Source of the DNA: Myxococcales bacterium UBA1238
GTDB taxonomy: Bacteria; Myxococcota_A; Bradymonadia; UBA7976; UBA1532
Reading direction: 5' to 3'
NCBI GenBank assembly: GCA_002309015.1
Contig: DBWM01000004.1
Coordinates: 43,244-107,243 of the forward strand
DNA length: 64,000 bases
A program made the translations under genes and the position numbers. The notes beneath the pieces were generated by a model. It was given only the letters and a program-made list of their open reading frames with translations. It was not told the DNA's origin and made no database searches. Below are positions 1 to 8,659 of the stretch, piece by piece (positions within the stretch are counted from its first letter, which is position 1; every line of letters starts with the position of its first letter).

Positions 1-1
1 C

Positions 2-664
2 AAACAGCCTCAAAGCGCGCAACAACAGCAGCAGCACGAGCAAAACACAGACGCTCAAAAGCCTGCCAAAGAACGCCAGCAGCAGCAGGTGGCCCAAAGC
101 GATCACCCCACCGAGCTCAATTCGGGCGAAGGGCCCTTCAAAGTGCGCCATCCCCGAAAAACCGAGGCGGTTGCCAACGCAGGCCCCATGTCAGGAAGTC
201 CAAATCCTGTTGATCTGCGGTCACTTCTGCCCAGTTTAGGCCCTCGCGAAATGGCGCTCCATACGGGCTCCATCGACCACATCGAGGACGTGGATCGCGG
301 CGCCGAAACCTTTTTAAACACCGTACAATTCAAGCACGCCTGGTTCTTTAACCGCGTCAAGAATGCCGTCGCCCAAAAATGGCATCCCAACGAGCTGCTT
401 CACCGCCATGATCCCCACGGCCAGGTGAACGGTGTGCGAGACCGCTTTACCCTTTTGAGAGTCACAATCGATAGCACAGGCGAGCTCACCCAGGTGGAGG
501 TGTCTAAAAGCTGCGGCATCGGCTATCTGGACGATCACGCGATCTGGGCTTTTAAGCAGGCCGCGCCCTTCCCTCACCCACCGGCCGAACTCATGGACCA
601 GCAGAATAAAGTCTCTTTTAATTTTGGATTTTTCTTAGAAACTTACAGGGCGGGATTCTTTTAG
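2..664 (+). CDS. TonB-family C-terminal domain protein (5' truncated)
   Basis: The frame is open from base 2, so the gene starts before the window; the first visible 30 residues are a Gln-rich low-complexity linker (runs of CAG/CAA). The last ~95 residues carry the TonB C-terminal fold: a helix (FNRVKNAVAQKWHPNELL), a strand LLRVTIDSTGELTQVEV, then SKSCGIGYLDDHAIWAFKQA and the PFPHPP turn that is typical of the family. Such proteins link inner-membrane ExbB/ExbD energy to outer-membrane partners, but in this lineage many TonB-like C-termini sit on proteins of other function. The N-terminal membrane anchor is not visible. The gene ends 19 bases before the convergent gcvH stop. The fold assignment is good; the exact role is not known. 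Confidence 0.7.
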   Translation, partial: KQPQSAQQQQQHEQNTDAQKPAKERQQQQVAQSDHPTELNSGEGPFKVRHPRKTEAVANAGPMSGSPNPVDLRSLLPSLGPREMALHTGSIDHIEDVDRGAETFLNTVQFKHAWFFNRVKNAVAQKWHPNELLHRHDPHGQVNGVRDRFTLLRVTIDSTGELTQVEVSKSCGIGYLDDHAIWAFKQAAPFPHPPAELMDQQNKVSFNFGFFLETYRAGFF

Positions 665-683
665 AGCGCGGCTTTTAAAGTAT

Positions 684-1067
684 TTATGCGTCGGCCAAAA
701 AAGCCTCGTAGGCGGCGGCATCGAACAGCGCGTTTAAATCTTCAACGCGGGCCAGCTTTAAGCGCACGAACCAGCCTTTACCGTAGCAATCTTCGTTTAC
801 GATGGCCGGTTCATCCTTTAAAAGTTCATTCACTTCAAGCACTTCCGCATCAACCGGCACAAAGACGTCGCTCGCAGCCTTGACCGACTCCACAGCGCCC
901 AAAGCGTCGTTGGCCGAAAACGAGGCGCCCACATCGGGCAAATCGACGTAAACCACATCGCCCAAAGCATCCTGCGCGTGATCCGTAATGCCCAGCGTCA
1001 CCGTGCCGTCGGCTTCCAAACGCAGCCATTCATGCTCCCGGGTATAGCGCAAATTCTGAGGTACCAT
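684..1067 (-). CDS. gcvH: Glycine cleavage system H protein
   Basis: Lipoyl carrier of the glycine cleavage complex: it shuttles the aminomethyl group between the P, T and L proteins. It has 127 residues, the usual size. The N-terminus VPQNLRYTREHEWL matches the family (YT.EHEW), and the lipoyl-lysine motif is GAVESVKAASDV with the acceptor lysine at about residue 63. An upstream in-frame ATG would add 19 residues (MSRRFRQRLKK...) that overlap gcvT; I chose the inner ATG because it follows a good AAGGAA ribosome site and begins just before conserved sequence. It lies directly downstream of gcvT in the same operon. No gcvP follows: the next gene is convergent, so the P protein must be encoded elsewhere. 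Confidence 0.96.
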   Translation of the reverse strand: MVPQNLRYTREHEWLRLEADGTVTLGITDHAQDALGDVVYVDLPDVGASFSANDALGAVESVKAASDVFVPVDAEVLEVNELLKDEPAIVNEDCYGKGWFVRLKLARVEDLNALFDAAAYEAFLADA

Positions 1068-1086
1068 TTTCAGTTCCTTCCCAAGG

Positions 1087-2187
1087 TTAAGCTTTTTTAG
1101 GCGCTGACGAAATCGTCTTGACAAACGGCGGCTTTACGATGGTGGCCGTCTCAACGCGCTGGCGAATGCGCACGTTCAGCTTTTGCCCCACGGCGTGCTG
1201 CCCTTCGGGCACATAAGCCAGGCCGATGCTCTTGTTCGATGAGGGCGATCGCGTGCCGCTGGTGACGTGACCCACAGCCTGCCCGTCTGCATCGACGATT
1301 TCGTAGCCGTGACGCGGAATTGCAGGCCCATCCATCACAAATGCGACCAGACGCCGCTTTAACCCTGCCGCCTTTTGAGCCGCGAGCGCCTCTTTACCGA
1401 TAAACGCCTTCTTGTTGAGCTTGGTGATCCAGCCCAGCCCCGCTTCCAAAGGTGTAGTCGTCGCGTCTATGTCGTTGCCGTACAAAGCAAATTTCATTTC
1501 GAGGCGCAGGGTATCGCGAGCCCCCAGTCCCGCAGGAGAAAGCTGTCCGTCCGAAGCCTCCATCAACGCTTCCCAAACGCGCGGCCCCTCATCCCAGGGC
1601 ACATAGAGCTCAAAACCGTCTTCGCCCGTATAGCCCGTGCGGCTGATGATCGCCTGAACGCCGGCCACTTGTCCCAAAGCAAAGTGATAGGAGTAAATCC
1701 CCTCAAGCGGCGTTTGAGTCAGCTTTTGCAAAATCTTTGGAGATTCAATCCCCTGCAACGCCAGCTGCGCGTATTGATCGCTCACATTCTGCAGGCTGGC
1801 CGTCGTAATTTGCTCAGAAAGCCAGTCAAAATCCTTGGCGCAGTTTGAGGCATTGCAGCAGATCAAAAAATGATCCTGCGCAAAGCGATAGATCACCAAA
1901 TCGTCGACGATTCCGCCATCGGGATAGCACATGGCCGTATAGCAGGCCTGACCGTCCACCAGAACCGACAAATCGTTTGTGACCACAGCGTCCAGCGCCG
2001 AAAGCGCTTGTGGGCCGCGGACTTCGAGCTCACCCATATGGCTGACATCGAACAGGCCCGCGCGACTGCGCACCGCTGCATGCTCGGCGGCAATCCCCGT
2101 AAACTGCACCGGCAGCGACCAGCCGCCGAAATCGACAAATTTTGCACCGAGGCTTTGATGCAGCGCGTAAAAGGGCGTTTGTTTCAT
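1087..2187 (-). CDS. gcvT: Glycine cleavage system T protein (aminomethyltransferase)
   Basis: Transfers the methylene group from H-protein-bound aminomethyl to tetrahydrofolate and releases ammonia. It is 366 residues from the chosen ATG (MKQTPFYALHQSLGAK). Recognisable blocks are the N-terminal VDFGGWSLPVQF, then AGLFDVSHMGELEVRG, the folate-site region SRTGYTGEDGFELYVP near the middle, GLGARDTLRLE, and a C-terminal domain with VGHVTSGTRSPS. The start was set by a GAGGGAATC ribosome site that lies inside the end of the upstream PilZ gene; longer starts would overlap that gene by up to 95 bases. It is transcribed with the PilZ gene and gcvH, with short gaps. Confidence 0.96.
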   Translation of the reverse strand: MKQTPFYALHQSLGAKFVDFGGWSLPVQFTGIAAEHAAVRSRAGLFDVSHMGELEVRGPQALSALDAVVTNDLSVLVDGQACYTAMCYPDGGIVDDLVIYRFAQDHFLICCNASNCAKDFDWLSEQITTASLQNVSDQYAQLALQGIESPKILQKLTQTPLEGIYSYHFALGQVAGVQAIISRTGYTGEDGFELYVPWDEGPRVWEALMEASDGQLSPAGLGARDTLRLEMKFALYGNDIDATTTPLEAGLGWITKLNKKAFIGKEALAAQKAAGLKRRLVAFVMDGPAIPRHGYEIVDADGQAVGHVTSGTRSPSSNKSIGLAYVPEGQHAVGQKLNVRIRQRVETATIVKPPFVKTISSAPKKA

Positions 2188-2194
2188 GATTCCC

Positions 2195-2524
2195 TCATTC
2201 GCCATTTTGTGAGGCTGCACATGTTCGCTTAAAGAACTGCAGCAACGCCCAAACATCGATGGGGCGCAGAGCATCAAAAGAAACCCCAACAGCGCCCGGT
2301 TTGCACCACATCACCTTTGCATGCACATTGATCACATGCTGCGGATCGGGCAGCTGAAAACTCAAATCAAAATCCTGCCCGAATTCCAGTTTTTCATCTG
2401 TTGCCAGCAGCATCCCACCTAAGCCCATATTGAGCGTTTGCGCGACCAGGGTCCGATCATCCAACATGAGCGTCACGTCTAACTGGCAAAGATAACGTTC
2501 AAAGCGCCTGCGCAATTCTGCCAT
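2195..2524 (-). CDS. PilZ-domain protein
   Basis: A 109-residue single-domain PilZ protein, the size of free-standing cyclic-di-GMP effectors. The N-terminal arginine cluster RRRFER fits the RxxxR signature, and NMGLGGM stands at the place of the (D/N)xSxxG loop, with Gly in place of Ser. This variation may weaken cyclic-di-GMP binding. The rest is a compact beta barrel (LEFGQDFDLSFQLP, HAKVMWCK, AVGVSFDAL) and a C-terminal helix. It sits immediately upstream of gcvT, whose ribosome site is inside its last codons, so the two are probably co-transcribed. No direct functional tie to glycine cleavage is known to me. Confidence 0.85.
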   Translation of the reverse strand: MAELRRRFERYLCQLDVTLMLDDRTLVAQTLNMGLGGMLLATDEKLEFGQDFDLSFQLPDPQHVINVHAKVMWCKPGAVGVSFDALRPIDVWALLQFFKRTCAASQNGE

Positions 2525-2599
2525 GGAGTTTCACCCTTCCTTTCAACAGCAGGGCCATCATGGAGTCACAAATCTGGCCTGTCAACCGCCTCTCGGCGC

Positions 2600-4294
2600 T
2601 TATTTGGCCGTTTTGGGCTGAGGCTTTGCATTCCACAGGCGGCAAGCCAGGCAAAGGCCGATCAGAGCCATCGGAATCATCGAGAGGGGCCACCAATGCC
2701 AGTTCTGAGGATCGGCCGCAGCGACGACTCCATTCGCATCCGCCTGACTGGAAGGCAGAATGATGGAATAGAGACCCGACATAAATGCAGTCCCCAAATA
2801 GACAAATCCGTCGATGATGCCGATCGCGATGCCCACATTTTTGCGCCCGCCAAAATCCATACTCGCGGTGCCCGACATCATGCCGTGAACGCCGATGACC
2901 GCCAATGACATCACAGACACAATCCAACCCACAGCCTGTGTCCGATAAGACAAGCAAAGGACGACTGCCATCACCAGCATAAAGCCGTAAAGCATTGCAG
3001 CGACAGGCCCCCGGCGCGATTGAAAGACATGATCCGAGATGACACCCGCAATCACACCACCCAGGATGCCCGCAGCGCAAAGCAGAAGCCCCCAGTTGTC
3101 GTCGACGAACGAATCCTTTAAATGCAAGACCGCATCCGTCTGTTTTGCAAAGGTTTGAAACCATTGCATAATCGACTGCCTTAAGAAGCCTGAGCAGAAT
3201 TCGACGCAAGCGATGGTCACCACCACAGGATTCTTGAGCATCATCTTAAAAACGGTGATCGCGCCTAACTGAGGACCCTCATCGCCCGAGCTCGCATCCC
3301 CCAAATCAAAATCTTCGTAGCCCGCTTGTCCGGGGGTATCTTTAACGCCCACAAAATTCCAAATCCATAGCAGGCCCAACCCCAAGGCAGGCATTGCAAA
3401 GACCCATGGCAAAGGCAGATGATCCTTTACGATGCCACCGATGTCGTAGGCGAAATAGATCCCCAATGCGATCAAAATACCGAAAATTGCACCGAAAACG
3501 CCGCGTTCCCGCACATGGAACCAGGAGGCATTGCATTTGACGATGGCTACGGCTCCGAAGCTTTGGAAATACATATTGCCCGCATATAACACCGAAAATA
3601 CGGGCACCAGATGAGAGCCGATGAATGAATGCGGATTGTTTAAAATGAGGCTGGTCGCCAGCGCCATAAACGCGTTCATCAAAATCGCGCCGCCGCTGCC
3701 CATCAAAATGGCTTTTTTACCGCCCACGCGGTCGGTTAAGGGGCCGTTGATTAAAAAGGCAAAGCCGTAAACGATGGTGCCGATCATAAAAATCGTTGAA
3801 AAATCGGCATTGGTCATCAGCGGATGGCCGTCTACCCGAATGCTGTCGAAGGCGTTGTGGCTCACCTTGAGGTTGTAACGCCCCATATAAAGTAGCATGT
3901 ATGTGAGTCCCAACGGCAGCCAGTTCATCACCCTGCGGCGCAAAAACGCTTTGCTGTGCGAGACTTCCTTCACTTTAGGCAGACGCCCCAGCACAAAGGC
4001 CACCGCTGCGAGCAACATCAGAATGGGGAACACGGTCTCCCAAAACGTTTTTTCTTTGGCGGGCGGCTGAGCGCTGACGGATGCCGAATCCGCTTTTGCT
4101 TCAGGATTTTTGGAGGGTAACTGCGGCTTTGATGGGAGGAGCTCCGGGGTTGCTTGCTGCTGTGCGATCGCTTCAGGCGGCTGATCGGGCTCACCGGACT
4201 GGGCGTAAGACCTGGGTAAAACGCCGAGCCCAATCGCAAAAAACAGGAATAAATGAAAACAGATAGGCAGCAATCGACATCCGAACCGGTTCAT
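2600..4294 (-). CDS. MFS transporter of the organophosphate:phosphate antiporter type with N-terminal extension
   Basis: The core from about residue 100 on is a twelve-helix major facilitator resembling GlpT/UhpC-type organophosphate antiporters: the first core helix YMLLYMGRYNLKVSHNAF, the GPLTDRVGGKKAILMGS loop between helices 2 and 3, and DFGGRKNVGIAIGIID late in the protein. Substrate cannot be read from sequence. It is unusual at the N-terminus: from the chosen ATG (FGCRLLPICFHLFLFFAIG) there is a signal-peptide-like segment, a Pro/Ala/Glu linker of about 55 residues and an extra hydrophobic helix (VFPILMLLAAVAFVLG) before the core. A longer start at 4405 overlaps trmFO; I prefer 4294, which has a GAGGTGG ribosome site. 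Confidence 0.85.
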   Translation of the reverse strand: MNRFGCRLLPICFHLFLFFAIGLGVLPRSYAQSGEPDQPPEAIAQQQATPELLPSKPQLPSKNPEAKADSASVSAQPPAKEKTFWETVFPILMLLAAVAFVLGRLPKVKEVSHSKAFLRRRVMNWLPLGLTYMLLYMGRYNLKVSHNAFDSIRVDGHPLMTNADFSTIFMIGTIVYGFAFLINGPLTDRVGGKKAILMGSGGAILMNAFMALATSLILNNPHSFIGSHLVPVFSVLYAGNMYFQSFGAVAIVKCNASWFHVRERGVFGAIFGILIALGIYFAYDIGGIVKDHLPLPWVFAMPALGLGLLWIWNFVGVKDTPGQAGYEDFDLGDASSGDEGPQLGAITVFKMMLKNPVVVTIACVEFCSGFLRQSIMQWFQTFAKQTDAVLHLKDSFVDDNWGLLLCAAGILGGVIAGVISDHVFQSRRGPVAAMLYGFMLVMAVVLCLSYRTQAVGWIVSVMSLAVIGVHGMMSGTASMDFGGRKNVGIAIGIIDGFVYLGTAFMSGLYSIILPSSQADANGVVAAADPQNWHWWPLSMIPMALIGLCLACRLWNAKPQPKTAK

Positions 4295-4386
4295 CTTCCA
4301 CCTCGGCCTCAAAGAGGGGGCTTGATTACCACAGGACCCGGCTGAGATCTGCATTTTTATGACCCCATCCGTACAATCTCGCCCAT

Positions 4387-5715
4387 TCAGGCGAACGAAG
4401 ACCACCAGCCCTGGAAATCGCGCCAGGCGCGCTCGGCATACCGCATTTTTTTAACAGATTTAGGCAATTTTTGAACCGTATCCAGCGGAGCAAAGAGGCT
4501 CCAGTTTACGTTGCTCGGGCAATAGGCGCAGTTCAGTCCATCGCCCGAAAGATGGCGTTTCAAGGCACCAAAAGCGGTTGTAGGTGGAGGCGGATCAATC
4601 GTTTTTTGGTTAACCGCCGCCCATACATACCAGGCCACCAGAAGGCCGCAGGCCGCAGATTCCACATAACCTTCCACGCCTGTAATTTGACCCGCAAAGT
4701 AAAGAGACGGGTCATCCCGCCAATGAAGATCGGGGGTGAGCAAGCTTGGCGCGTGAATATAAGTATTTCGATGAACGCTGCCGAAGCGCAAAAACTCGGC
4801 ATTCTGAAGTCCTGGCAGCATTCTGAAAATTCTCTTTTGTTCCGGATACTTAAGCCGCGTCTGGAAGCCCACCATGTTCCATGCCGTAGCCTCGCGATTC
4901 TCCATGCGCAACTGCACCACAGCGTAAGGGCGGCGACCGGTGCGCGGATCGATTAACCCCACCGGCTTCATGGGTCCATGCGACAACGTGTCGAAACCCC
5001 GGCTCGCCATCACCTCGATGGGCAGGCAGCCTTCAAAATAGCGTGCATCCTCAAAACCATGGGGGGTCACCTTTTCGCCTTCGTTTACGGCTTCGACGAA
5101 AGCGCTGTATTCTTCATAAGTTAGAGGAATATTGGCGTAATCGGCCCCATCTCCTTTGTCGTAGCGGCTTTGACGAAAGACCACCTGCCAATCGATGCTG
5201 TCGGACTGAATGATCGGCGCGATCGCGTCATAAAAATAAAGATTCTGCTGTGTTGATTGCAGCGCAGACGCGCGATCCGCGATGGCCTGAGCCAGCGGAC
5301 CTTCGGTCAACGGCCCCGTGCAGATCACCGTCAGCCCCTCAGGAATCGCCTCGACCACAGATTCGCAGCATTCGATGTTCGACTCTGCATGCACCGCATC
5401 GGTCAGCCATTGGGCAAAACGCTCGCGATCCACCGCCAGCGCATCCCCCGCAGGTACCGCCGTCGCGTAGGCCGCTTCCATCACCGCACTCCCCGCAAAC
5501 GCCATCTCACGCTTTAATTCGCCGATGGCATTTTCGGGATTGGCACTGCGCAGAGAATTGGAACAGACGAGCTCACCGAAGAGCCCGCAACTCGAGGCAG
5601 GAGAAGCATTTTTTGGCTTCATCTCGATGAGTTTGACCGAAAGACCGCGCCTGGCCAGCTGCAACGCAACCTCGCAACCCGCAAGACCGGCACCGACCAC
5701 CTGAACTTGAGTCAT
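4387..5715 (-). CDS. trmFO: Folate-dependent tRNA (uracil-54-C5)-methyltransferase TrmFO
   Basis: FAD- and methylenetetrahydrofolate-dependent enzyme that forms ribothymidine at position 54 of tRNA. At 442 residues it has the normal length. The N-terminus VQVVGAGLAGCEVALQLARR is the FAD-binding Rossmann motif, followed by the family block ASPASSCGLFGELVCSNSLR and ENAIGELKREM. Downstream RPYAVVQLRMEN and GFQTRLKYPEQKRIFRMLPG are typical, as is AGQITGVEGYVESAACG near the C-terminus. It lies 21 bases downstream of dprA on the same strand. Confidence 0.96.
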   Translation of the reverse strand: MTQVQVVGAGLAGCEVALQLARRGLSVKLIEMKPKNASPASSCGLFGELVCSNSLRSANPENAIGELKREMAFAGSAVMEAAYATAVPAGDALAVDRERFAQWLTDAVHAESNIECCESVVEAIPEGLTVICTGPLTEGPLAQAIADRASALQSTQQNLYFYDAIAPIIQSDSIDWQVVFRQSRYDKGDGADYANIPLTYEEYSAFVEAVNEGEKVTPHGFEDARYFEGCLPIEVMASRGFDTLSHGPMKPVGLIDPRTGRRPYAVVQLRMENREATAWNMVGFQTRLKYPEQKRIFRMLPGLQNAEFLRFGSVHRNTYIHAPSLLTPDLHWRDDPSLYFAGQITGVEGYVESAACGLLVAWYVWAAVNQKTIDPPPPTTAFGALKRHLSGDGLNCAYCPSNVNWSLFAPLDTVQKLPKSVKKMRYAERAWRDFQGWWSSFA

Positions 5716-5736
5716 TTACACCTAACCTATTGATTT

Positions 5737-6636
5737 TCAAGCTGATTTCTTTAATGCAAACTCAGGGCAACTGCGCACATAGCGATTGCCGCTCACACAG
5801 CGCACCCAACCTTCCTGCTCCAGACTGAACAGATAGGCCGCAGCCTCGGGCAACGAAAGCTGAGCCGCCATCGCCAATTCGGCAAACGTTTTTGCATCGC
5901 TGCTCGTCACGCGCCAAATCGCGCCCCCCACATCAGGCTCCCCGATCACCGTGTTTTTCTTTTTTAAATCAAAGAGTTCCAGTTGTGCCCCGGGCAGAGA
6001 CCAGGACTCCGCCGATGTGAGCAACTGCGCGCCCTCATTCACCAGCGCGTGACACCCCTGATGCAGCGGATGATCGAAAGGCCCCGGCACCACCCACACC
6101 TTTCGCTTCAGCTTCAAAGCCGCGCGCGCTGTTTGCAATGCCCCAGACTGAAGCGACGCCTGCACCACGATCACCCCTTGAGAGATCGCTGCAATCCATT
6201 GATTTCGTTGAGGAAAGCTCCATTTTCTGGCAACCATGTCGCAGGGAAACGGGCTCAATAAAGCGCCGTTCGCCTTTAAAATGCGCTGGTAGAGTCCCCA
6301 ATGCTCCAATGGAGACGGGTGATCGAGCCCGGAGCCCAGCACCACCATCGTCCGGCCGCCCGCACGCAGCGCACCCTCGTGAGCCGCACAATCGATACCA
6401 AAGGCACCGCCTGAAACCACCGCAGTCTGCCGCTCCGCAGCGTTCTCGGCAATCCGCTGCGCGATCTCCAGCCCATAGGGGTCGGCCTTGCGAGTCCCCA
6501 CGATCGCTAACCTTGGCGGAGGCGCAAACTGCCCCAGAACCCGCAAATCTCCGGCTGGCCAATCCGAAGACCATTCCTCACAACGTTTCGCGCCCAATGC
6601 CTGTAAACGAACCAGTTCTTCTTCGCTGATCAACAT
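5737..6636 (-). CDS. dprA: DNA-processing protein DprA (Smf)
   Basis: Loads RecA on incoming single-stranded DNA during natural transformation; many non-competent bacteria also keep it. The central Rossmann-like domain is clear: RLAIVGTRKADPYGLEIAQRI, TAVVSGGAFGIDCAAHEGAL, TMVVLGSGLDHPSP, FPQRNQWIAAISQGVIVVQA and SGALQTARAALKL, followed by VWVVPGPFDHPLHQGCHALV. The C-terminal ~60 residues form the usual winged-helix domain (ELAMAAQLSLPEAAAYLFSL). The protein is 299 residues from the chosen ATG, which follows AGGAGCAAGTC. The N-terminal SAM-like domain of longer DprA proteins is mostly missing. Confidence 0.95.
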   Translation of the reverse strand: MLISEEELVRLQALGAKRCEEWSSDWPAGDLRVLGQFAPPPRLAIVGTRKADPYGLEIAQRIAENAAERQTAVVSGGAFGIDCAAHEGALRAGGRTMVVLGSGLDHPSPLEHWGLYQRILKANGALLSPFPCDMVARKWSFPQRNQWIAAISQGVIVVQASLQSGALQTARAALKLKRKVWVVPGPFDHPLHQGCHALVNEGAQLLTSAESWSLPGAQLELFDLKKKNTVIGEPDVGGAIWRVTSSDAKTFAELAMAAQLSLPEAAAYLFSLEQEGWVRCVSGNRYVRSCPEFALKKSA

Positions 6637-6724
6637 GACTTGCTCCTGAAATGCACAAGTTCTATCGGCGGCCAAATCCGTTTGTTGCGCATCGAGGAGT
6701 CAATTCTTTTTTAATTTAAAATCC

Positions 6725-7708
6725 TTAATAATTTCGCTGCATTACAATTGAATCGCCGCGATGGATTTCGAGCTCGGAGCGGGTCACGATGGCGGTAGAA
6801 TTATGATCCTGGATTTGAACCACCATCACCTCACCGATTTGCTCCCAGGGGAATCGCGAGTCATCGTCGGACTCGGCAAAACCGTCGCCGCGCCTTCGCA
6901 CAAAGAAGCGATTGCCGACCTGCACGCCGTCCTTGGAGCCGCGATCGAGCAAAACGATGTGATATTGCCCCATTTCCTCTATTTCATGCAGCGCTTCTAC
7001 AACCACCCCTTCGATCTCAACCAGGTTTTCTTTGGGGCTCACGCTCAGCTGATCGTCCAGCAGCTTCGTCAGTTTCATTCCGCGCTCGATCTCGCGATTG
7101 GAGCCAATGATTTGCCCGCGAGCGACTTTCTTTTCCTTTCCGGTCACCTCAAGCAGGCCCATGATCAGGATTTTTTGCCCCAAAACATCGCCTGAATCGG
7201 GATGCGTCACATCGCCCACGGTGTGATAAATCGTGAACCGATCGCCCACGTTCACCTTGTCGAGATCTTTAAACTCAACATAAACGTCATCATGAAGCGC
7301 TAAATATTGGCGCGGCAAAAAGGAACCTGCGATTTTGCCCACTTCATCCATCTGTTTTTCGACGATAAAGCCCTCATTCAGGCTCGCCAGCGATGCATCC
7401 TGAACGGACGCCGTATAGCGCGCAGGCTTGGCTTCGGGAGTCGCAGGGGCGTTCACGCGCTTTAAGCGGATCACGTCGTCGGGATAAATCCAGTGAGGAT
7501 TGGTGATGTGAGGATTGAGCGCCCAAACCGTAGGCCATTGCCATGGATCGCCAAAATAAGACTCACAGATCGACCAAAGGGTATCGCCATCGCGAACCAC
7601 ATGCTCTTCGGGCACATTGTTCCGACTGCCCATGTTCATTTGGGCAAAAGCGATGGAACTGCCTGAAATTGCAAGCAAAACTGCCAACAGCTGTTTTAGG
7701 GTTCTCAT
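6725..7708 (-). CDS. Secreted LysM-domain protein
   Basis: Has a signal peptide (RTLKQLLAVLLAISGSSIAFA) followed by one LysM peptidoglycan-binding domain: VVRDGDTLWSICESYFGDPW, QWPTVWALNPHITNPHWIYP and DDVIRLK. The following ~230 residues are beta-rich, with a central block VYVEFKDLDKVNVGDRFTIY and a C-terminal block GSKDGVQVGNRFFVRRRGDG; this layout is common in deltaproteobacterial LysM proteins next to dprA. It is probably a periplasmic, cell-wall-associated protein without visible catalytic residues. It follows the CpoB-like lipoprotein by 12 bases and precedes dprA, so one operon is likely. Confidence 0.85.
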   Translation of the reverse strand: MRTLKQLLAVLLAISGSSIAFAQMNMGSRNNVPEEHVVRDGDTLWSICESYFGDPWQWPTVWALNPHITNPHWIYPDDVIRLKRVNAPATPEAKPARYTASVQDASLASLNEGFIVEKQMDEVGKIAGSFLPRQYLALHDDVYVEFKDLDKVNVGDRFTIYHTVGDVTHPDSGDVLGQKILIMGLLEVTGKEKKVARGQIIGSNREIERGMKLTKLLDDQLSVSPKENLVEIEGVVVEALHEIEEMGQYHIVLLDRGSKDGVQVGNRFFVRRRGDGFAESDDDSRFPWEQIGEVMVVQIQDHNSTAIVTRSELEIHRGDSIVMQRNY

Positions 7709-7720
7709 ATTTTCATTTCC

Positions 7721-8557
7721 TCACAAACTGAAAGCAGTCGCTCCAAGGCGATGAGCGGCCTGCTGGGCGGCTTTCGTATCTGGAAACATCGCGCAAAGAC
7801 GCGACAGGGTTTCGCGCCCCAAGTCCTCACGCCCCATTTTTTCCTGTGTCAAACCCACCATTAACAACGCATCAGGAATCTGATTCCCCGTCGGATAGCG
7901 TTCGACCACCTGATGGAAGTTTTGAAGCGCCTGGGCATATTCCGCTCGCGCAAAGCGCATTTCACCCACTGCAAAGAGCGCATCGTCGGCAAAAGCGTGA
8001 TCGGGCGATTGCTCTGCAAATTCTTTGAACTTTGAGATGGCCTGCGCGTAATGCCCTGATTTTTGAAGCGATTGCGCCTCACGATAGAGCGCCATCGTCT
8101 GATCGACGGAACCCGGAGCTGAGGTGATCGGCACGACCCCAATGTTTCCTGCTTCCGCCGCATTGTCGGGCGGCGCTACGGGATGCCGCGGCAAACGTCG
8201 CTCGGACTGCGAAACGGGCGCCACATCGGCATCCGTATATGTGGGCACATCTTCCATTTGAGTCAGATTCGCATCCGACTCAAAAAAGCCTGGAGGATCA
8301 GGACGTTCCACTTGCTCAGGCCGCACGCGCACCACCGGTAAAGCCGAAGCAGGCTGGCGCAGCGACTGGCTCTCCAGGCGATCTTTCAGCAAATCGAGCA
8401 CGTCTTTTAATTCAGACATCCGCTGCGATTGCGATTGATAGGCTTCGTTCAGGCGAGTGATCTCACGCTGCATTTGATTTAAGCGCGCGTCCACCACCTG
8501 GTTTTGGCCACCGCAAGCTGCAAATGCGATGAAGGGCAAGAATAGAATCGAACGCAC
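7721..8557 (-). CDS. CpoB/YbgF-like TPR lipoprotein
   Basis: The start was chosen as GTG at 8557 (RSILFLPFIAFAACGGQ) after a GGGGAG ribosome site; a TTG five codons upstream is the alternative. The lipobox FAAC predicts a lipoprotein. Residues ~22-65 form a coiled coil (LNQMQREITRLNEAYQSQSQ), then a Pro-rich linker, then three tetratricopeptide-type repeats (YREAQSLQKSGHYAQAISKF; FAVGEMRFARAEYAQALQNF; LLMVGLTQEKMGREDLGRET). This architecture is that of CpoB/YbgF, which links outer-membrane constriction to peptidoglycan synthesis. No tol or pal gene is visible, so the function is by family only. Confidence 0.8.
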   Translation of the reverse strand: MRSILFLPFIAFAACGGQNQVVDARLNQMQREITRLNEAYQSQSQRMSELKDVLDLLKDRLESQSLRQPASALPVVRVRPEQVERPDPPGFFESDANLTQMEDVPTYTDADVAPVSQSERRLPRHPVAPPDNAAEAGNIGVVPITSAPGSVDQTMALYREAQSLQKSGHYAQAISKFKEFAEQSPDHAFADDALFAVGEMRFARAEYAQALQNFHQVVERYPTGNQIPDALLMVGLTQEKMGREDLGRETLSRLCAMFPDTKAAQQAAHRLGATAFSL

Positions 8558-8659
8558 GGGCTGACTCCCCAAACTGTATTGAGGAAATGTTTAGCCCGAA
8601 TATGAAAGGAGTCAACAAATCGTGCAAATTTTGGAGAAGAGGCGGGATTTCAGGCGGGA

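Noticed and set aside
2499..3209. 236-codon open frame on the minus strand
   Set aside because: Overlaps the MFS gene in another frame, with a Cys/Arg/Gly-rich product lacking any domain.
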